This document shows, piece by piece, positions 21,246 to 31,911 of a stretch of 64,000 nt of DNA. The DNA lies in assembly GCA_008508345.1 (NCBI GenBank), contig QNGE01000287.1, forward strand, positions 1 through 64,000. The letters are read 5' to 3'. Position 1 is the stretch's first letter. The number at the start of each line of letters is the position of its first letter. The position numbers and the translations under genes were made by a program. Source of the stretch: Paragonimus westermani (taxonomy: Eukaryota > Platyhelminthes > Trematoda > Plagiorchiida > Troglotrematidae). The notes under the pieces were generated by a model. It was not told where the DNA came from. It saw nothing but the letters and a program-made list of their open reading frames with translations, and did not search any database.

Positions 21246-22595
21246 ACATAGCGAGCTCCGTCTGTTGTGAAGTTATTTCAATTCTCCGTCGAATTTTCCG
21301 GTTGGCCAACCCTCCGTGGTGTATCGCATGGCCCACTGGAGGATATAGTCTTGCCTGCTGGATTTGAAGAACTGTAAGTGACAAAGCTTTGATGGCACTC
21401 GTGAAATAATCGGCCGAATGGTCTGTTGTCGGTAATGCTGCAATGACTGTTTTTTCGTCCGAGGTGGGGTAGTCGCTAGTTAGTCGCGATGGGGCATCTG
21501 CTTGACCAAAATCCTCATTTCGTCGGTACTGGATCTCGAAGTTGTAACCAAGGGGAATCAAGGCCTATCATTGTAGTATGTTGGATGGATGTGTAGAGAT
21601 ACGTGTTTTGGATCCAAAGATAGACAACAACGGCTTGTGATCAGTTAACAATAGGAACTTACGGCCGTAGATGAACTTCTGAAGGCGCTGCGCTGCAAAC
21701 AAGAGGGCCAAGACTTAGTTCCCGATCTGATTGTATCGTTTCTCCGCTGGTGTAAGACTCTGTGATGCGTGCATGACAGCCTTTTGGGTTCCATCGGGAA
21801 ACGTGTGGAATGTGACAGCACCAACACCATACGCGGAACAATTAGCAGCCACAACTGTCCGAAGTTTGGGGTCGTGATGAGCCAACAAGAGATCGGAGCT
21901 GAGCACTGACTTCAGTTGAGAAAACGTGGATTCACAATCGCTGGATCACTTCCATGGGACGTCTTCCCCTAGAAGTTTGTTCAGCAGTGGCCTGATATTA
22001 TGAAGTGACGGAGGAAATGCTGAATAATAACTAATTGGGCCAAGAAATGAATGAGGGGAACTCACGTCCGTAGGAGCCGACATTCTCTTGATAGCTTGAA
22101 TATTCTCCAGAACTGGGTGTTGACCATCAGCATCAAAGTTACATCCGCGGAACTTGAAGGATTGCAGGAAAAAGTCGCATTTCTCCGGTCGAAGACGGGA
22201 GCCAGTATCCCAGATACGGCGCAATGCTTCTTCAGTTTGTTTGCGCAGTTCCTCTAGAGTCACACCGACGAGAAGCACGTCGTCTAGATACATTGCCACA
22301 CCTGGAATGTCAGCTAAACGGGTGTTCATCAGCTGTTGGAAGATTGCTGGAGCAGTCTTAATGCTAAAAAGAAGACGGTTATATTGAAATAAACCGTGGT
22401 GGGTAATAATTGTGAGCAACTCACGTGATTCCGGAGCAACTTCCAATTGGAGGTAGGCCTCTGCGTGGTCCAGTTCAGCAAAGAATTTTCCTTCATTTAA
22501 GGTTGCGAACAAATCATCTGGAAGTAGGGGGTGCTGATCTACATGAATTCCGATGCCACCTGGGCCTTCCAGACTGGACCACAGTGGTGTCATGC
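21246..22595 (-). pseudogene. Gypsy reverse transcriptase and RNase H
   Basis: RT begins in its first third (PLLPDDLFATLN), then KFFAELDHAEAYLQLEV (first catalytic Asp), AMYLDDVLLVG (the YxDD motif as YLDD) and PHSFLGPISYYSAF. RNase H follows in the same frame: LLAHHDPKLRTVVAANCSAY, HASQSLTPAEKRYNQ, LLLTDHKPLLSIFG, ending DFGQADAPSRL. Nonsense codons: TGA 21946-21948, TAA 21715-21717, TGA-TAG 21565-21570. Together these enzymes copy the RNA and remove its template strand. The RT start is fused directly to gag by a deletion. Confidence 0.9.
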
Positions 22596-23149
22596 TTCAA
22601 GTTTACTAGTCGTTGGTACTCTGTAGCCATGTCGATCAAGACAAGATTTGGTTCCTTTCCCAAACGGTTCAGCAACCGGATGCGTATACCAGCCAACCTT
22701 GGAGACTGGAGACTGCATATCAGCATCAGCAACTTGAATTGATCATCCCTCAGCGACTTTAGCTTGAAGCGTTCACATTCACGATTTACCAGTCCAAAAT
22801 GCGTCAGGAAATTATCAGAATCGTTCATCGCCAGCTTAAGACATCTGTAACGAATAGTGAACGAAGAAGATTGATCACCGAACAGATGACTAAGCGATAT
22901 GATAGTATCCTTGAAATTACGGTCTCGAAGTTTATCAAGCAAAATACTGTTGCAATACTTGTCTAATTCAGCTTCACCGGGCTTACAAAGTAGCTGTCTG
23001 AGTTTCCATTCATCGTCGTGGCCAGCGAAATCAACGGCAACTAAATCCTCATAACGCCTTCACCAAGTGTCAAATGTAACATTTGAATCAGGGTCGTAAT
23101 GGAACTCCAATATCCTGTCAAACAAGGCATTAATCGACCGTACGTTCAT
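22596..23149 (-). pseudogene. Gypsy gag, C-terminus deleted
   Basis: From ATG at 23149 the frame reads MNVRSINALFDRILEFHYDP, then VTFDTW, a TGA at 23060-23062, RRYEDLVAVDFAG, and on through LSHLFGDQSSSFTIRY, NRECERFKLKSLRDD and ATEYQRLVNLKHDT. This is the capsid portion of fluke Gypsy gag. Just after LKHDT the sequence jumps into RT, so the nucleocapsid zinc knuckle and the protease are missing. ATG choice follows the start of family similarity; an upstream start cannot be excluded. Confidence 0.75.
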
Positions 23150-25475
23150 AGCTATAGGTTGTGTGGAGGTTTACCTGGATTCCATCAGTATCTCTACCAG
23201 CCTAGGCCATTGCTCCGGTAACAATTTTAACTTGGATGGGTCCATAATACTCCAAGAAACGTCGCCAAAAGCCAGTACATATCCGGTTACCGAATTGCGT
23301 TTGTTACTTATAAAAAACGGCGAGATATTCCTTCAATCGCCTAATTTACTGTCCCTTGTTGTTATGATGACGTCTATATCAACGGAAAAGAGTACTTCTC
23401 ACGGCAAAAATAGGTGAACATTTACCAATGGAGTCGATTTGCACAGAGACTCAAGAGTCAATGACTAAGTAATGCTTAGGTTTTACCTCCAGGTTTTCCA
23501 GTGCAAGGCCCATAGTTAATACAAGTCATGCTTCTGACCCAAACTACTCGCTTGGCGTCATTTTGTATTGTGAGTTCCACCGCGTTTTTGCAGCCGACAA
23601 ACTGTCAATCCATATTCGCCATCCGGCCCTGTATGCTCATAATCTGTTGCCTCAGACAGTGTATGGGTCTTGAAACTAGTGACATTCTTCATTACACTAC
23701 AAACCCCGATCATAACGGTTTTTCATTACTGTTGATTCTAACACATTCCTCACCTTCCATTGTTTTTTCGGTCGAGACGGGAAAGACTGAGCGAAATGTG
23801 AACACCTCAGCATATATGACTCCATTGCTTGTCGGTGATTTCATACAGTCGGTTATTGTGAGGATGGTTGAAAATAACCAAACTTCATTATTTCGCGTTG
23901 CAACCAGTGAAAATGGTCAACCTGCCGTTTTCCAGCTATCTATCTTTTTCGGTCGATTTGATAACTTCAAATCATTGTAGTTAGGCATTGTAGTTGGGCA
24001 TTTAATTGCGGGCACCTTGAGCGATGAAGTCTATGTGAGACTTGTTTGTGCCTATTCCGCCTGTGCCTCGATTAACTTTCATCATGGATGTGGTGTTGTA
24101 TGTGTGTATACAACGACGGGACATACTGAGTTGTTGTGATAAAACAGTTAATTACGACTAGCAAGTCGTCTTAAACAAAATAGACAGCAGGTTTGTGGTA
24201 ATCCCGGAAATCCGTCTGTAACATCTTAATTCCGATTTTGGCATCTATTAATTGAAAATATTGGAATGATTTATATGACTGGTTTTAGCCACTTTCATAA
24301 AAATGCAGTAATTTCTTTCATTGGTTTATACGGTAAACATAATATGGGAATAAGCATTTTAGTGATTGAGTGCGGTTTTTAACTACTGTCTATTTAACAT
24401 ATCAGCATTATTGCAATTCTTACTTCTTGCATTCAAGAAAATCTACACCTCAAGTTCTGGACAAATGTTCGTCTTTTTCATATTTGAAATGTAACCAACC
24501 CGTAGAACGAATACAACTCTTACAACATGAATATAATATATGTTCATGCCAAAATGTTAATGTTCAACCATTTTATCATGACTTCAGATCTCACGTAATA
24601 GTATTAATTAGTTTAATCTGGCTGAACTACGAGTGAGGGTTTTGAATTGCCAAACCTCCTGTTAAAGTGAGTGAAACTAGTGACTTGACAGTAAATGTAT
24701 ACTAGAAACAGTCCCAAAATGATTTTCCAAAAATCGTTGGAATCGTCACTGTAGGAAAAATTCGGAAATGTCATTCGTGAACTATCATGCTGAAGTCCAT
24801 CGTCTTTATTTACGTCCAGTACATGCCGGAGGATTAACATTATTAATAGTTGAAGAACGTTACCCAGACAATTTTCAAAGAAACTGTTCACTCTATGAGT
24901 CTAGCAAATGTAGTTTTTCATGTGATAATTGATACCACTTTGCAGCTAGTGGAATTTAAAGGCTTATACCTGAATTCAAAGTTCTTCATCTTGATTAAAC
25001 CTTAGTAACAATTAATCGTAAGACATTTTTCACAAACAAATCCTCCAAAGAACGTTCGTTTAACACTGACAAATGTATACGTAGGTTGTGGTTGTACATA
25101 CAGAATGAGTGTTCGATTTATTGCTAAGTATATCTCGTTGTCAAATTGTGGTGGAAATCCACTCTATTCACAGCATATCCAAACCCTGACACAACAGAAG
25201 ATCTGATAGAAGGCCAATCGAAACATCGCGTTGAGAATGCAACATCAAAATTGGACGAACGGTCTAAGTGTTGTGCCTTCCGTTATTCGCCAAATTGTTT
25301 GTTCTATATTCCACCAACTAACATACAGTTTATGACTTTGCATGTGCTAATACGATGAACCAATGACAGACTGTGATTTCTTCTATACTGTTGTACATCC
25401 ATCAATTCGGCGTCTCAAATCATGAATCAGAACTGCTTACTGCTACCACTACCAGGTCTTTTCCTTATTACTTAC
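23150..25475. other. No supported gene
   Basis: A 150-aa plus-strand open frame (23528-23980) is about at the chance limit and has no domain. The plus-strand stretch 25146-25358 has protein-like composition but no paired splice sites. Nothing else is seen. Confidence 0.3.
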
Positions 25476-25543
25476 GTGGGAGGTTTTAATTCACGTACGA
25501 TTTCTAGGGCTGATAGATGTCCATAATTCCGTCTATCACACAT
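25476..25543 (-). CDS. Candidate start exon of an unidentified gene
   Basis: On the minus strand an ATG at 25543 opens MCDRRNYGHLSALEIVRELK plus PP and two bases, ending at an exact GTAAGT donor (25475-25470). An in-frame TGA lies two codons before the ATG. A GCAG acceptor-like site 25-30 nt upstream could mark a 5' untranslated exon or spliced-leader addition, which flatworms use. Composition is strongly protein-like. No downstream exon was placed and I cannot name the protein. Confidence 0.4.
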
Positions 25544-26738
25544 ACATCAAAACAAACAAAACCAAACTGCAATTTCACATATTCCGATTTGTGCAACATT
25601 CTTGAAAACGGACCTGATTGTTGATGGAATCAACGCCAAGTTAACGACAGACGGCTAACCCCCGATTAGAAAAACCCAACGAAAAATATTGTTAGCATGT
25701 GCATTAACATTCAACCAGAAGAGTAATGAAATTTTTTCGCTGCAGCTTGGCAACCCTGAATGTCGAATTGTATAAGGAAACAATCCGAATTAATTTTTGA
25801 ACTTAACCTGTTAGTTCTGTGCTCTAAATTGCTACATCACCGATAACTATCAAAAAATATGGATAGCTTAGAAGTTTAGACGTTCAGGCGCGATACTCTG
25901 TCGTACGCACTTTGAAGTGTATGCTGCAGTTTACGGCATATTCGTGTAAAGAAACTGAGTGCCGGATTATCATTTTTGTTCGGGCAGCTGCTACTGGAAA
26001 ACCACAAACTGACTGAAATTCAAATGAAATCTTTCAGACGTTTCTATCATACGACCCACAATGACTACATGATTACGAAAGAATTCAACAAGTGTGTTTA
26101 TCTCTGATAAAATAACAGGTGAAAAATATGTATGGTGTGAGGTAAAGAAAGGGCAATGAACTGTTCATTTCCCAGTTTACAATCGGTGAGATTTACACTC
26201 AACTAAATTACCCAAATGTCAAATTTCCAGCAGTAAACACTAGGGAATAGTTCGGTCAACATGAACCGCACCAAACATATAACCTTTTGATGCTCACTTG
26301 TTGGAAACACATAGTTATAGACAACGGCCCGGTCTGTTTCCGTTTTCGAAGCATTATTGTTAGCAGTGTTAGGATAAATGTCGACAAATTTGGACTTAAG
26401 GTCGAAGCTTTTGCGAATTTCTTTCTACCGCCTGTACGGAGATAGCGAAGGTTATTGGCTAGCCTCAACTACATCCTTATATACAAAATCGGTTCATTAT
26501 CAGCTTCCACTGATTGAAACGGCAAGGACCACATTGCAATCTCTCAAATGTCAATGAGGCCACGGTGAGAGGAAACCCCAAAGTTCATTCACAAAATTTT
26601 GCTCAGTGATTTTGCAAAAACCACTAAACAGAAGCATCGTGAAAGGTGAAGTTTAACGCCGCGTTACAGCTTTTGAACATGGGTTGACATAAGTATCTAA
26701 AACAATGAGTTTTCTTATTATGTTTAGAAAAACCGGGG
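25544..26738. other. No supported gene
   Basis: The only open frame above 60 codons is 26256-26468 (minus), without domain or splice signals. Confidence 0.3.
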
Positions 26739-26749
26739 AGAGATTATAT

Positions 26750-26789
26750 CGCAAGATGTTAACATTTTGATTTACTCTCATCAGTCGCC
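26750..26789 (-). ncRNA. Hammerhead ribozyme fold in PLE 3' end, copy C (A at position 12)
   Basis: Same architecture as 13101-13140: GGCGA (26789-26785), CTGATGA (26784-26778), GA/TC stem II with loop GTAAA, AAAA in place of GAAA (26768-26765), stem III TG/CA with loop TTAA, triplet ATC, then TTGCG giving four stem I pairs including one wobble. The same A12 is present, so that change predates the copies. Confidence 0.7.
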
Positions 26790-26825
26790 AACGTAAAACC
26801 AGCAAATTTGGCATAATCTGCACTG

Positions 26826-26849
26826 ACAACAACAACAACAACAACAACA
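26826..26849. repeat. (CAA)n microsatellite in PLE copy C
   Basis: Inverted counterpart of the (GTT)n run at 13041-13063; part of the element's 3' region. Confidence 0.9.
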
Positions 26850-26987
26850 GTCGAATAAACCAACCACATGGTTCTGACCTCACACGCGCTAATAGTGCAA
26901 CCAATTCCACAGCAAGGAGATTGGTTGCGTCAGATCCTTCTGTGCACACAAAAATGGCCGATGTTGTCTGACCAACATCGCCTCACT

Positions 26988-27390
26988 GATCACCAAACAC
27001 TCTCAGGTTGCGATTGTGCAACATCATGGTGAACGATTTGACACGATCAACTAGGTGGCCGGTTGCTAACATGTGTTTGGCGGTCGATGGGGCCAGATTC
27101 TTCTGACTTGTTACAGTCGACTTGTCGTTTTTGAGATTGTCTCTGATAATCACTTGTGCATGTGGTCCGCCCTACGCTGATGCAAGTGCCGATCTGTCCT
27201 GCGTATGTAGACGACATTGGAACTGCAACTGAACTGGTATATTGCGTAGGAGACAGACTGATGGGTCGAGTCTGTATTACCACTATGGAGAGCCAAACCC
27301 CCAATGCTCAACAGGACACGCAGTTGGGCAGCTGGGTAGGTGCGTTCCAACGCCGACCTCAATTTGTAACTAAAGTTGTCGATCAGGTGG
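26988..27390 (-). pseudogene. PLE GIY-YIG endonuclease, copy C
   Basis: The protein text is identical to copy B from HLIDNFSYKLRSALERTYPA through VVYIRRTDRHLHQRRADHMH, including the same TGA and frameshift and the later HMLATGHLVD segment. The shared defects show both loci descend from one already broken parent. Confidence 0.75.
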
Positions 27391-28000
27391 TTACCCTTGG
27401 ATTGGATTTTCAAAAATATGATCTGTTTATCTGCACTGCAGCTTACCACTTCTGGTTCTTTCTTCTTACTGTGGATATCGACAAAATTTTCAGGATAGTC
27501 GTTACACACCAGCGTTTTCTTCTTCCTCTAATCGATCTGCAATACAAATCATTCTAGCTCTGTGAAATAACGTTTTCACTATGCCTCGTTTATAAACGAT
27601 AAATGCGACGCTGGAGAACTGTTCACATTGTCTCCTCCATGTCGCTTCTCAGTAAACGAATCGTTGCGATACGTCATCATGAATTCTGCTTATAAGAATG
27701 CCTAAGAACAGCAAGCGGCGGCATTCGGATTGTCATAAAATGAAGCAAAAACACCGTAATCTATAGACACTAAAGTATCGTCCACGTAACGTTTGCGGAG
27801 CTAAACGCAAACATACACCTGCCAATATGGGACACCCATAGACGAACAGTCATTCTGTCTGCAACTAACACCTCCGAATTCAAACGGAATCATCCCGTGC
27901 AAGCAAGAATGAGATCCTTGAAAACATCTATTGGAAAGCCTAAGTTTACATTTTGGATGGAAATAAAATCGTTTGAAAATTCAATAGTTTCGCGCACCGG
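27391..28000 (-). pseudogene. PLE reverse transcriptase palm and thumb, copy C
   Basis: The palm part repeats copy B (FISIQNVNLGFPIDVFKDLI, then KRYVDDTLVSI). It is followed without a visible gap by thumb text: RIHDDVSQRFVY, a stop, EATWRRQCEQFSSVAFIVYK, RGIVKTLFHRARMICIADRL, and after a frame change NDYPENFVDIHSKK. This order (WxxQ, LxxRAxxIC, YPxxF) is typical of the PLE thumb. Several stops and frame changes make it non-functional. Confidence 0.75.
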
Positions 28001-28142
28001 TGACCACCTGATCGACAACTTTAGTTACAAATTGAGGTCGGCGTTGGAACGCACCTACCCAGGTGCCCAACTGCGTGTCCTGTTGAGCATTGGGGGTTTG
28101 GCTTTCCATAATGGTAATACAGACTCGACCCATCAGTCTGTC

Positions 28143-29639
28143 TGGAGTTTTTCGCAGTTCTGTTTCATAATGGATTGTTCGGTACTAGAGTTTGAATGCA
28201 AAGATGACTGTCGGCAGTGCTGGCTAGCAAATCATTTCTCTGCCTCGATCGGGCTCCAAACAACCGTTCATTTTTGTACAAAGCAACCAGGTTGACCACT
28301 TTGCTAGTGGCTTCCTACTCTGCACGCTACCATTTACTGTGTTTATAAACAGATCGTGTTATTCTGTCAATTCGAAAGTCTCGATGGCATATTGTATACC
28401 GATTTTAGATTATCCGAAGCTCCGGTCACTCAGAAGAAAATTCTCTATTTGTAACTAGACGTTAATTTGCTTAGAGTTAAGCAAACCGAGTCCAGTTCAC
28501 AGTACGTCTCTGTTTAAGTTGACCCAGCTAGAAATTTAATAAGTATGATGCATATTGTATATCTAACGTAAACAGTGCCTCATCTCATTGGTTCAATAGC
28601 AATGACTTGGTTTCGGAACTAATGGGTGTACCAGGAAATTCTGTACAGTTTTGTAATTATTTTAAATAATGGCGGTTGTGATGAATAATGTGCAAGCCAA
28701 AACAAACAGCAGGGTTAATCGATTTGTTTAACTGAATCGGAGAAGCTTCCATTGAATGCTTTCAAGTAAATAATTTTGGTTCACAATAAATTCCATATCG
28801 GGTGCGTGAGGGCAATGATTATATTTGTTACCTTTAAACAATCCTGTTTTAGGTGAACAAATCTACAATGGATAGTTTAAAACCACATCACCCAGGTAAA
28901 TGTAGTGAATTGTTTCGAAAGCGAATGCCGAATCAAGAGCTCTGAAAGAGCTTTTAAATATTCGCAAAAATTGTTAAACGAATGCAAAGGTTGATACGGA
29001 GTCTAAACAATTTTTCTTCAATTTGTTTCGTTTTATAAAGTTTTTTGCCCGGAGTTCAAAACAGGGCACCTATTGATGTTTCGTGATATTTGATTTCGTA
29101 ATACATAACTGACATTCCTGAAGAGTTCCGTGCCTTTCTAAAATATATCATTACACCAACTAATCATATTAGGGTGGTTTGCTACTTTCAAACCTAAGAT
29201 CTCTGTTCACATATCTTAGTATTTGTGCAACAAGCAAAATTCCAGTGCGAAGGGCAGTTGGGATATTTATTTTTTGACGCAGATTGGAAGTATATTTTAA
29301 ATTCTCCACCTCTTTGCCGCACTCCTTGCGTCACAACGCGAATCCATTGTCCACTTTTGTTTTGTTAAAACGTCAAATCATTCATATCATATTTCGTTGT
29401 ATCTGGCTTAAGAGTAATAAAACGGTTACCTCATTATTCAAGGAGTTCGTATTTATGAATAGGCGTTTGTGCAAGCTTACTTGAGGTTGAACATTAATTG
29501 TTATTAGAATCCTGGTATTGGTAGAAAATAGTTCAAAATCATAATGAAAGCATCGCAGTTCATCAATTTGTTTTGATAAATACGTAAACAACCTGTGGAA
29601 AACTTAACAAGGTCCGGGTCCGCATTTTGTTTCCGCAAG
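28143..29639. other. No supported gene
   Basis: A+T-rich; only 66- to 69-codon open frames antisense to each other near 29284-29591. Nothing recognised. Confidence 0.3.
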
Positions 29640-29695
29640 ATGCGTTGAGGTGATTATTGCTGGAACCTTTATGGGAAACTCTGCCAATTTACTGG
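29640..29695 (+). CDS. Candidate exon, unidentified gene (part 1)
   Basis: An acceptor ending TTTTGTTTCCGCAAG precedes 29640 and a GTAGGC donor follows 29695. The frame is CVEVIIAGTFMGNSANLL with one base over. Joined across a 54-nt intron (29696-29749) it stays in frame with 29750-29955. Introns this short are common near the 5' ends of fluke genes. Confidence 0.35.
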
Positions 29696-29749
29696 GTAGG
29701 CGAATTTAGGAGACACTTGAATTTATTCCCCAACTTCTGGTAGCAACAG

Positions 29750-29955
29750 TGAAGTTCAACTTCAATGGCCAGGAGCAGACAAGCCTCTATGATGTTATAA
29801 TTGCTGGAGATAATACTTATGCTCCAAAGCGAGTGAAATTGATACTAAACACTACATTTTTGTCCTCACCAGCATCAAACAAACACAGTGATGATGATGT
29901 CAAAACTACCGTAATAGGAGTGCCATTAGACGTACAGGAAAGCAACTACCACTGA
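29750..29955 (+). CDS. Candidate terminal exon, unidentified gene (part 2)
   Basis: After an acceptor ending GGTAGCAACAG the frame continues KFNFNGQEQTSLYDVIIAGD, then TYAPKRVKLILNTT, then SDDDVKTTVIGVPLDVQESN and a TGA at 29953-29955. VIIAG occurs in both parts, which may hint at a repeated motif. The protein is not recognised. The stop lies 155 bp upstream of the acceptor that starts the next gene on the same strand. Confidence 0.35.
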
Positions 29956-30110
29956 CATCATTCGGGTAATATTACGAAGAAATGAACAGAATAAGTTTCC
30001 TTCTATAGGTGTTTCGAACTCTGGTGAAATAGTCGTTAAGCTCGTGGTCATTAGTGATTTTGATTGAAGTGTATTTTTCTTCCTACGAAATCTAACAAGT
30101 TTTTACGCAG

Positions 30111-30161
30111 GAAGACAAAATGTCGAGGTGCCTAAAGCCTGTTGGCATTGCATTCTTTCTT
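30111..30161 (+). CDS. Micro-exon 1 of a putative secreted protein: start codon and first half of a signal peptide
   Basis: A pyrimidine-rich acceptor ending TTTTTACGCAG at 30110 is followed by nine untranslated bases and ATG at 30120. Fourteen codons (MSRCLKPVGIAFFL) end in phase 0 at an exact GTAAGT donor (30162). An acceptor this close to the ATG suggests a 5' untranslated intron or spliced-leader trans-splicing, which flatworms use. The next exon completes a textbook signal peptide. The layout resembles the micro-exon genes of schistosomes, which encode small secreted proteins from exons that are multiples of three. Confidence 0.5.
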
Positions 30162-30508
30162 GTAAGTCCTTCTTTCTTGTTGTCCAAGGTTCGCTGTGTT
30201 AGTCTACTTCCATGCCAAGCACCCAGCCGCTTGGCCGTATTTTATTACAGGTCATAATAAACACCAGCTCATCACTGACGGCAAGAATAAAAATTCCTTC
30301 TTTACAGTCAGTCGTTCTAAACATCTGAAATCTGGGATTTTTGCAAAATCGACTGAAATTTCTAGTATGTGCTAACGAAATCTCGATTTTCTGAGAATCG
30401 ATGTAACTTCTGCGTTTTTCCAATGCTGATCAAATTTGCTTGACTTTTGTTCAAGATACATTAAAATGCGTGTAATACGTTTCTTACAACTAAGCCTACT
30501 TTTCATAG

Positions 30509-30559
30509 GTCATCGTTTTGGTACTCTTAGGCCCAAAGCTTGGAATGCAAGCGCAAACA
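30509..30559 (+). CDS. Micro-exon 2 of the same gene: hydrophobic core and end of the signal peptide
   Basis: Between an acceptor ending CTACTTTTCATAG and a GTAAGC donor (30560) lie exactly 17 phase-0 codons, VIVLVLLGPKLGMQAQT. Following exon 1, this gives a basic n-region, a continuous hydrophobic stretch of about 14 residues, and a polar end with a plausible cleavage site near GMQA. The exon is out of frame with the longer open frame that overlaps it (30436-30627), which I regard as spurious. Downstream exons are uncertain. Confidence 0.5.
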
Positions 30560-31779
30560 GTAAGCTTGGACATCAGCAGTATATTAATTCTGATGAAATC
30601 TCGTACTGTTCAGATCAGTTCCCTTGAACTGGTTGACAGAGCTTTGTGACAATTAGTTAACAAGAACATTCAGACATTGTTTCAAGGCGACTGTTGAGCG
30701 ACACAGATGAGTATTTTCCTGGAACTGTGGACTGCTGAATTATTTATGGTTGACGTTTACCAAAACGGAATCGTACTAGTGTTGAACCCGAGGATATCCT
30801 CCTAATATGTTCTAGGTTATTATGAATTACGTCAGTACCGGTTCAGTCGTTTGTAGTACCGGCATGATAGCGCTGAGTACCTCGCTTTTGAATCCATTCA
30901 TGCCAATCGGTCATATGCCGTGCATTAACGGTTTCAAGATTGTAAACCTTCAAGCGATAGATTTGAATCCGAACATTTTCGTGACTCAGTTACTCAGTTG
31001 GCGAAAACGTTTTTTTGTGTGTAGAACACAGCAGATTATATTATTTGTCTAATGACGGTTCCTCGAGTTCGTTACAATGTTTAGCGGTTCTTTCAAAGTT
31101 TCGCAAATGAAATGTGTTCTCCGAGTGACTCATCGGAGCAAGTAATTGTGTGACCTACTGTATCACAATACAAACTATATTGATTGTGCGGTACATCTAC
31201 TGCTATGAGTCTAGTCTGATAGGAGCTCTGTCTACGAGTGTTTGCTTAATCAATCACTCTCTGCAGCTCTTTGTAGCGTAATTTATACCATAAGTTAGAC
31301 GAGTTTGGAGGCGAAGTTTTGTAATATTCAGTGCATTAACCACTTCGGCTTACCTATAGAGTTTTACAGTCGAAGTCATATCAGGGAGGCGTGAAATACT
31401 CGAGGCAACACGGTAACGGGAAAAAAGTTCCGTTGTATTAAGGTAGTGTATGAATGATCGAGTCATTGTGCCTCCCTCGGTAGAATTTTTAGCTCTGGAT
31501 GCCTTGTCCTTCAGACAACTATTTATCTGAACATGGAAACCTTAATTAATTTGGCCATTTCCTGACCATAACCTAATGAATATTTATTGCAAAATGTTGA
31601 CAACTGTGTTGATTCTACCTACTGAACCTCTTGTAGATTTTTCAAGTCGAGTCCGGAGCTTTAATTCTGTTACCTGAGACTACTGTTGTATGCTGATCAG
31701 AGTGACCCACTTTTATCTAATTTTAACATACTACTATCACTCACGTTTCATGCTGATTTTTATTACAATGTTCCATCAG

Positions 31780-31911
31780 GCGAACCTTTCATTATTGTGT
31801 TCCAATGCAAAAGATTTATTTTCCGGCTTCCTCCTTTGGCCGCTCACGTTAACACAGAAAATGCAGTTAGTTAAGTCTGTCATAAGTTACAACCTGCACA
31901 GCGGCAAGTAA
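31780..31911 (+). CDS. Possible terminal exon, phase compatible with the signal-peptide gene
   Basis: A good acceptor (TTTTTATTACAATGTTCCATCAG) is followed by 43 phase-0 codons starting ANLSLLCSNAKDLFSGF and ending ISYNLHSGK, then TAA. It would join micro-exon 2 in frame, but intervening exons may exist and no poly(A) signal is obvious nearby. Another frame is open for 32 codons. Confidence 0.25.
   Translation, partial: ANLSLLCSNAKDLFSGFLLWPLTLTQKMQLVKSVISYNLHSGK

Larger units (their letters stand above)
19617..23149 (-). mobile_element. Ty3/Gypsy LTR retrotransposon, one LTR, inactive
   Basis: Minus-strand order is gag, reverse transcriptase, RNase H, integrase, polypurine tract, 3' LTR. 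No copy of the LTR was found upstream of gag (23150-24000), so the 5' LTR is missing or beyond recognition. The gag zinc knuckle, the protease and the start of RT are deleted. Pol order (RT-RH-IN) and the H2C2 and GPY-like integrase text place it in Ty3/Gypsy, and it looks close to the CsRn1-like elements of flukes (from memory). Confidence 0.9.
26739..28142 (-). mobile_element. PLE composite copy C: RT, endonuclease and 3' end with an inverted endonuclease scrap
   Basis: Reading leftwards: an inverted endonuclease piece (28142-28001, antisense), RT palm (28000-27685), RT thumb (27684-27391), endonuclease (27390 to about 26988), a 3' region with (CAA)n, and a ribozyme (26789-26750). The inversion point at about 28001 is identical to the one at 12497 in copy B. 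Copy B keeps the left part of this arrangement and copy C the right part, so the parent probably had long inverted ends of about 650 bp. Confidence 0.8.
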
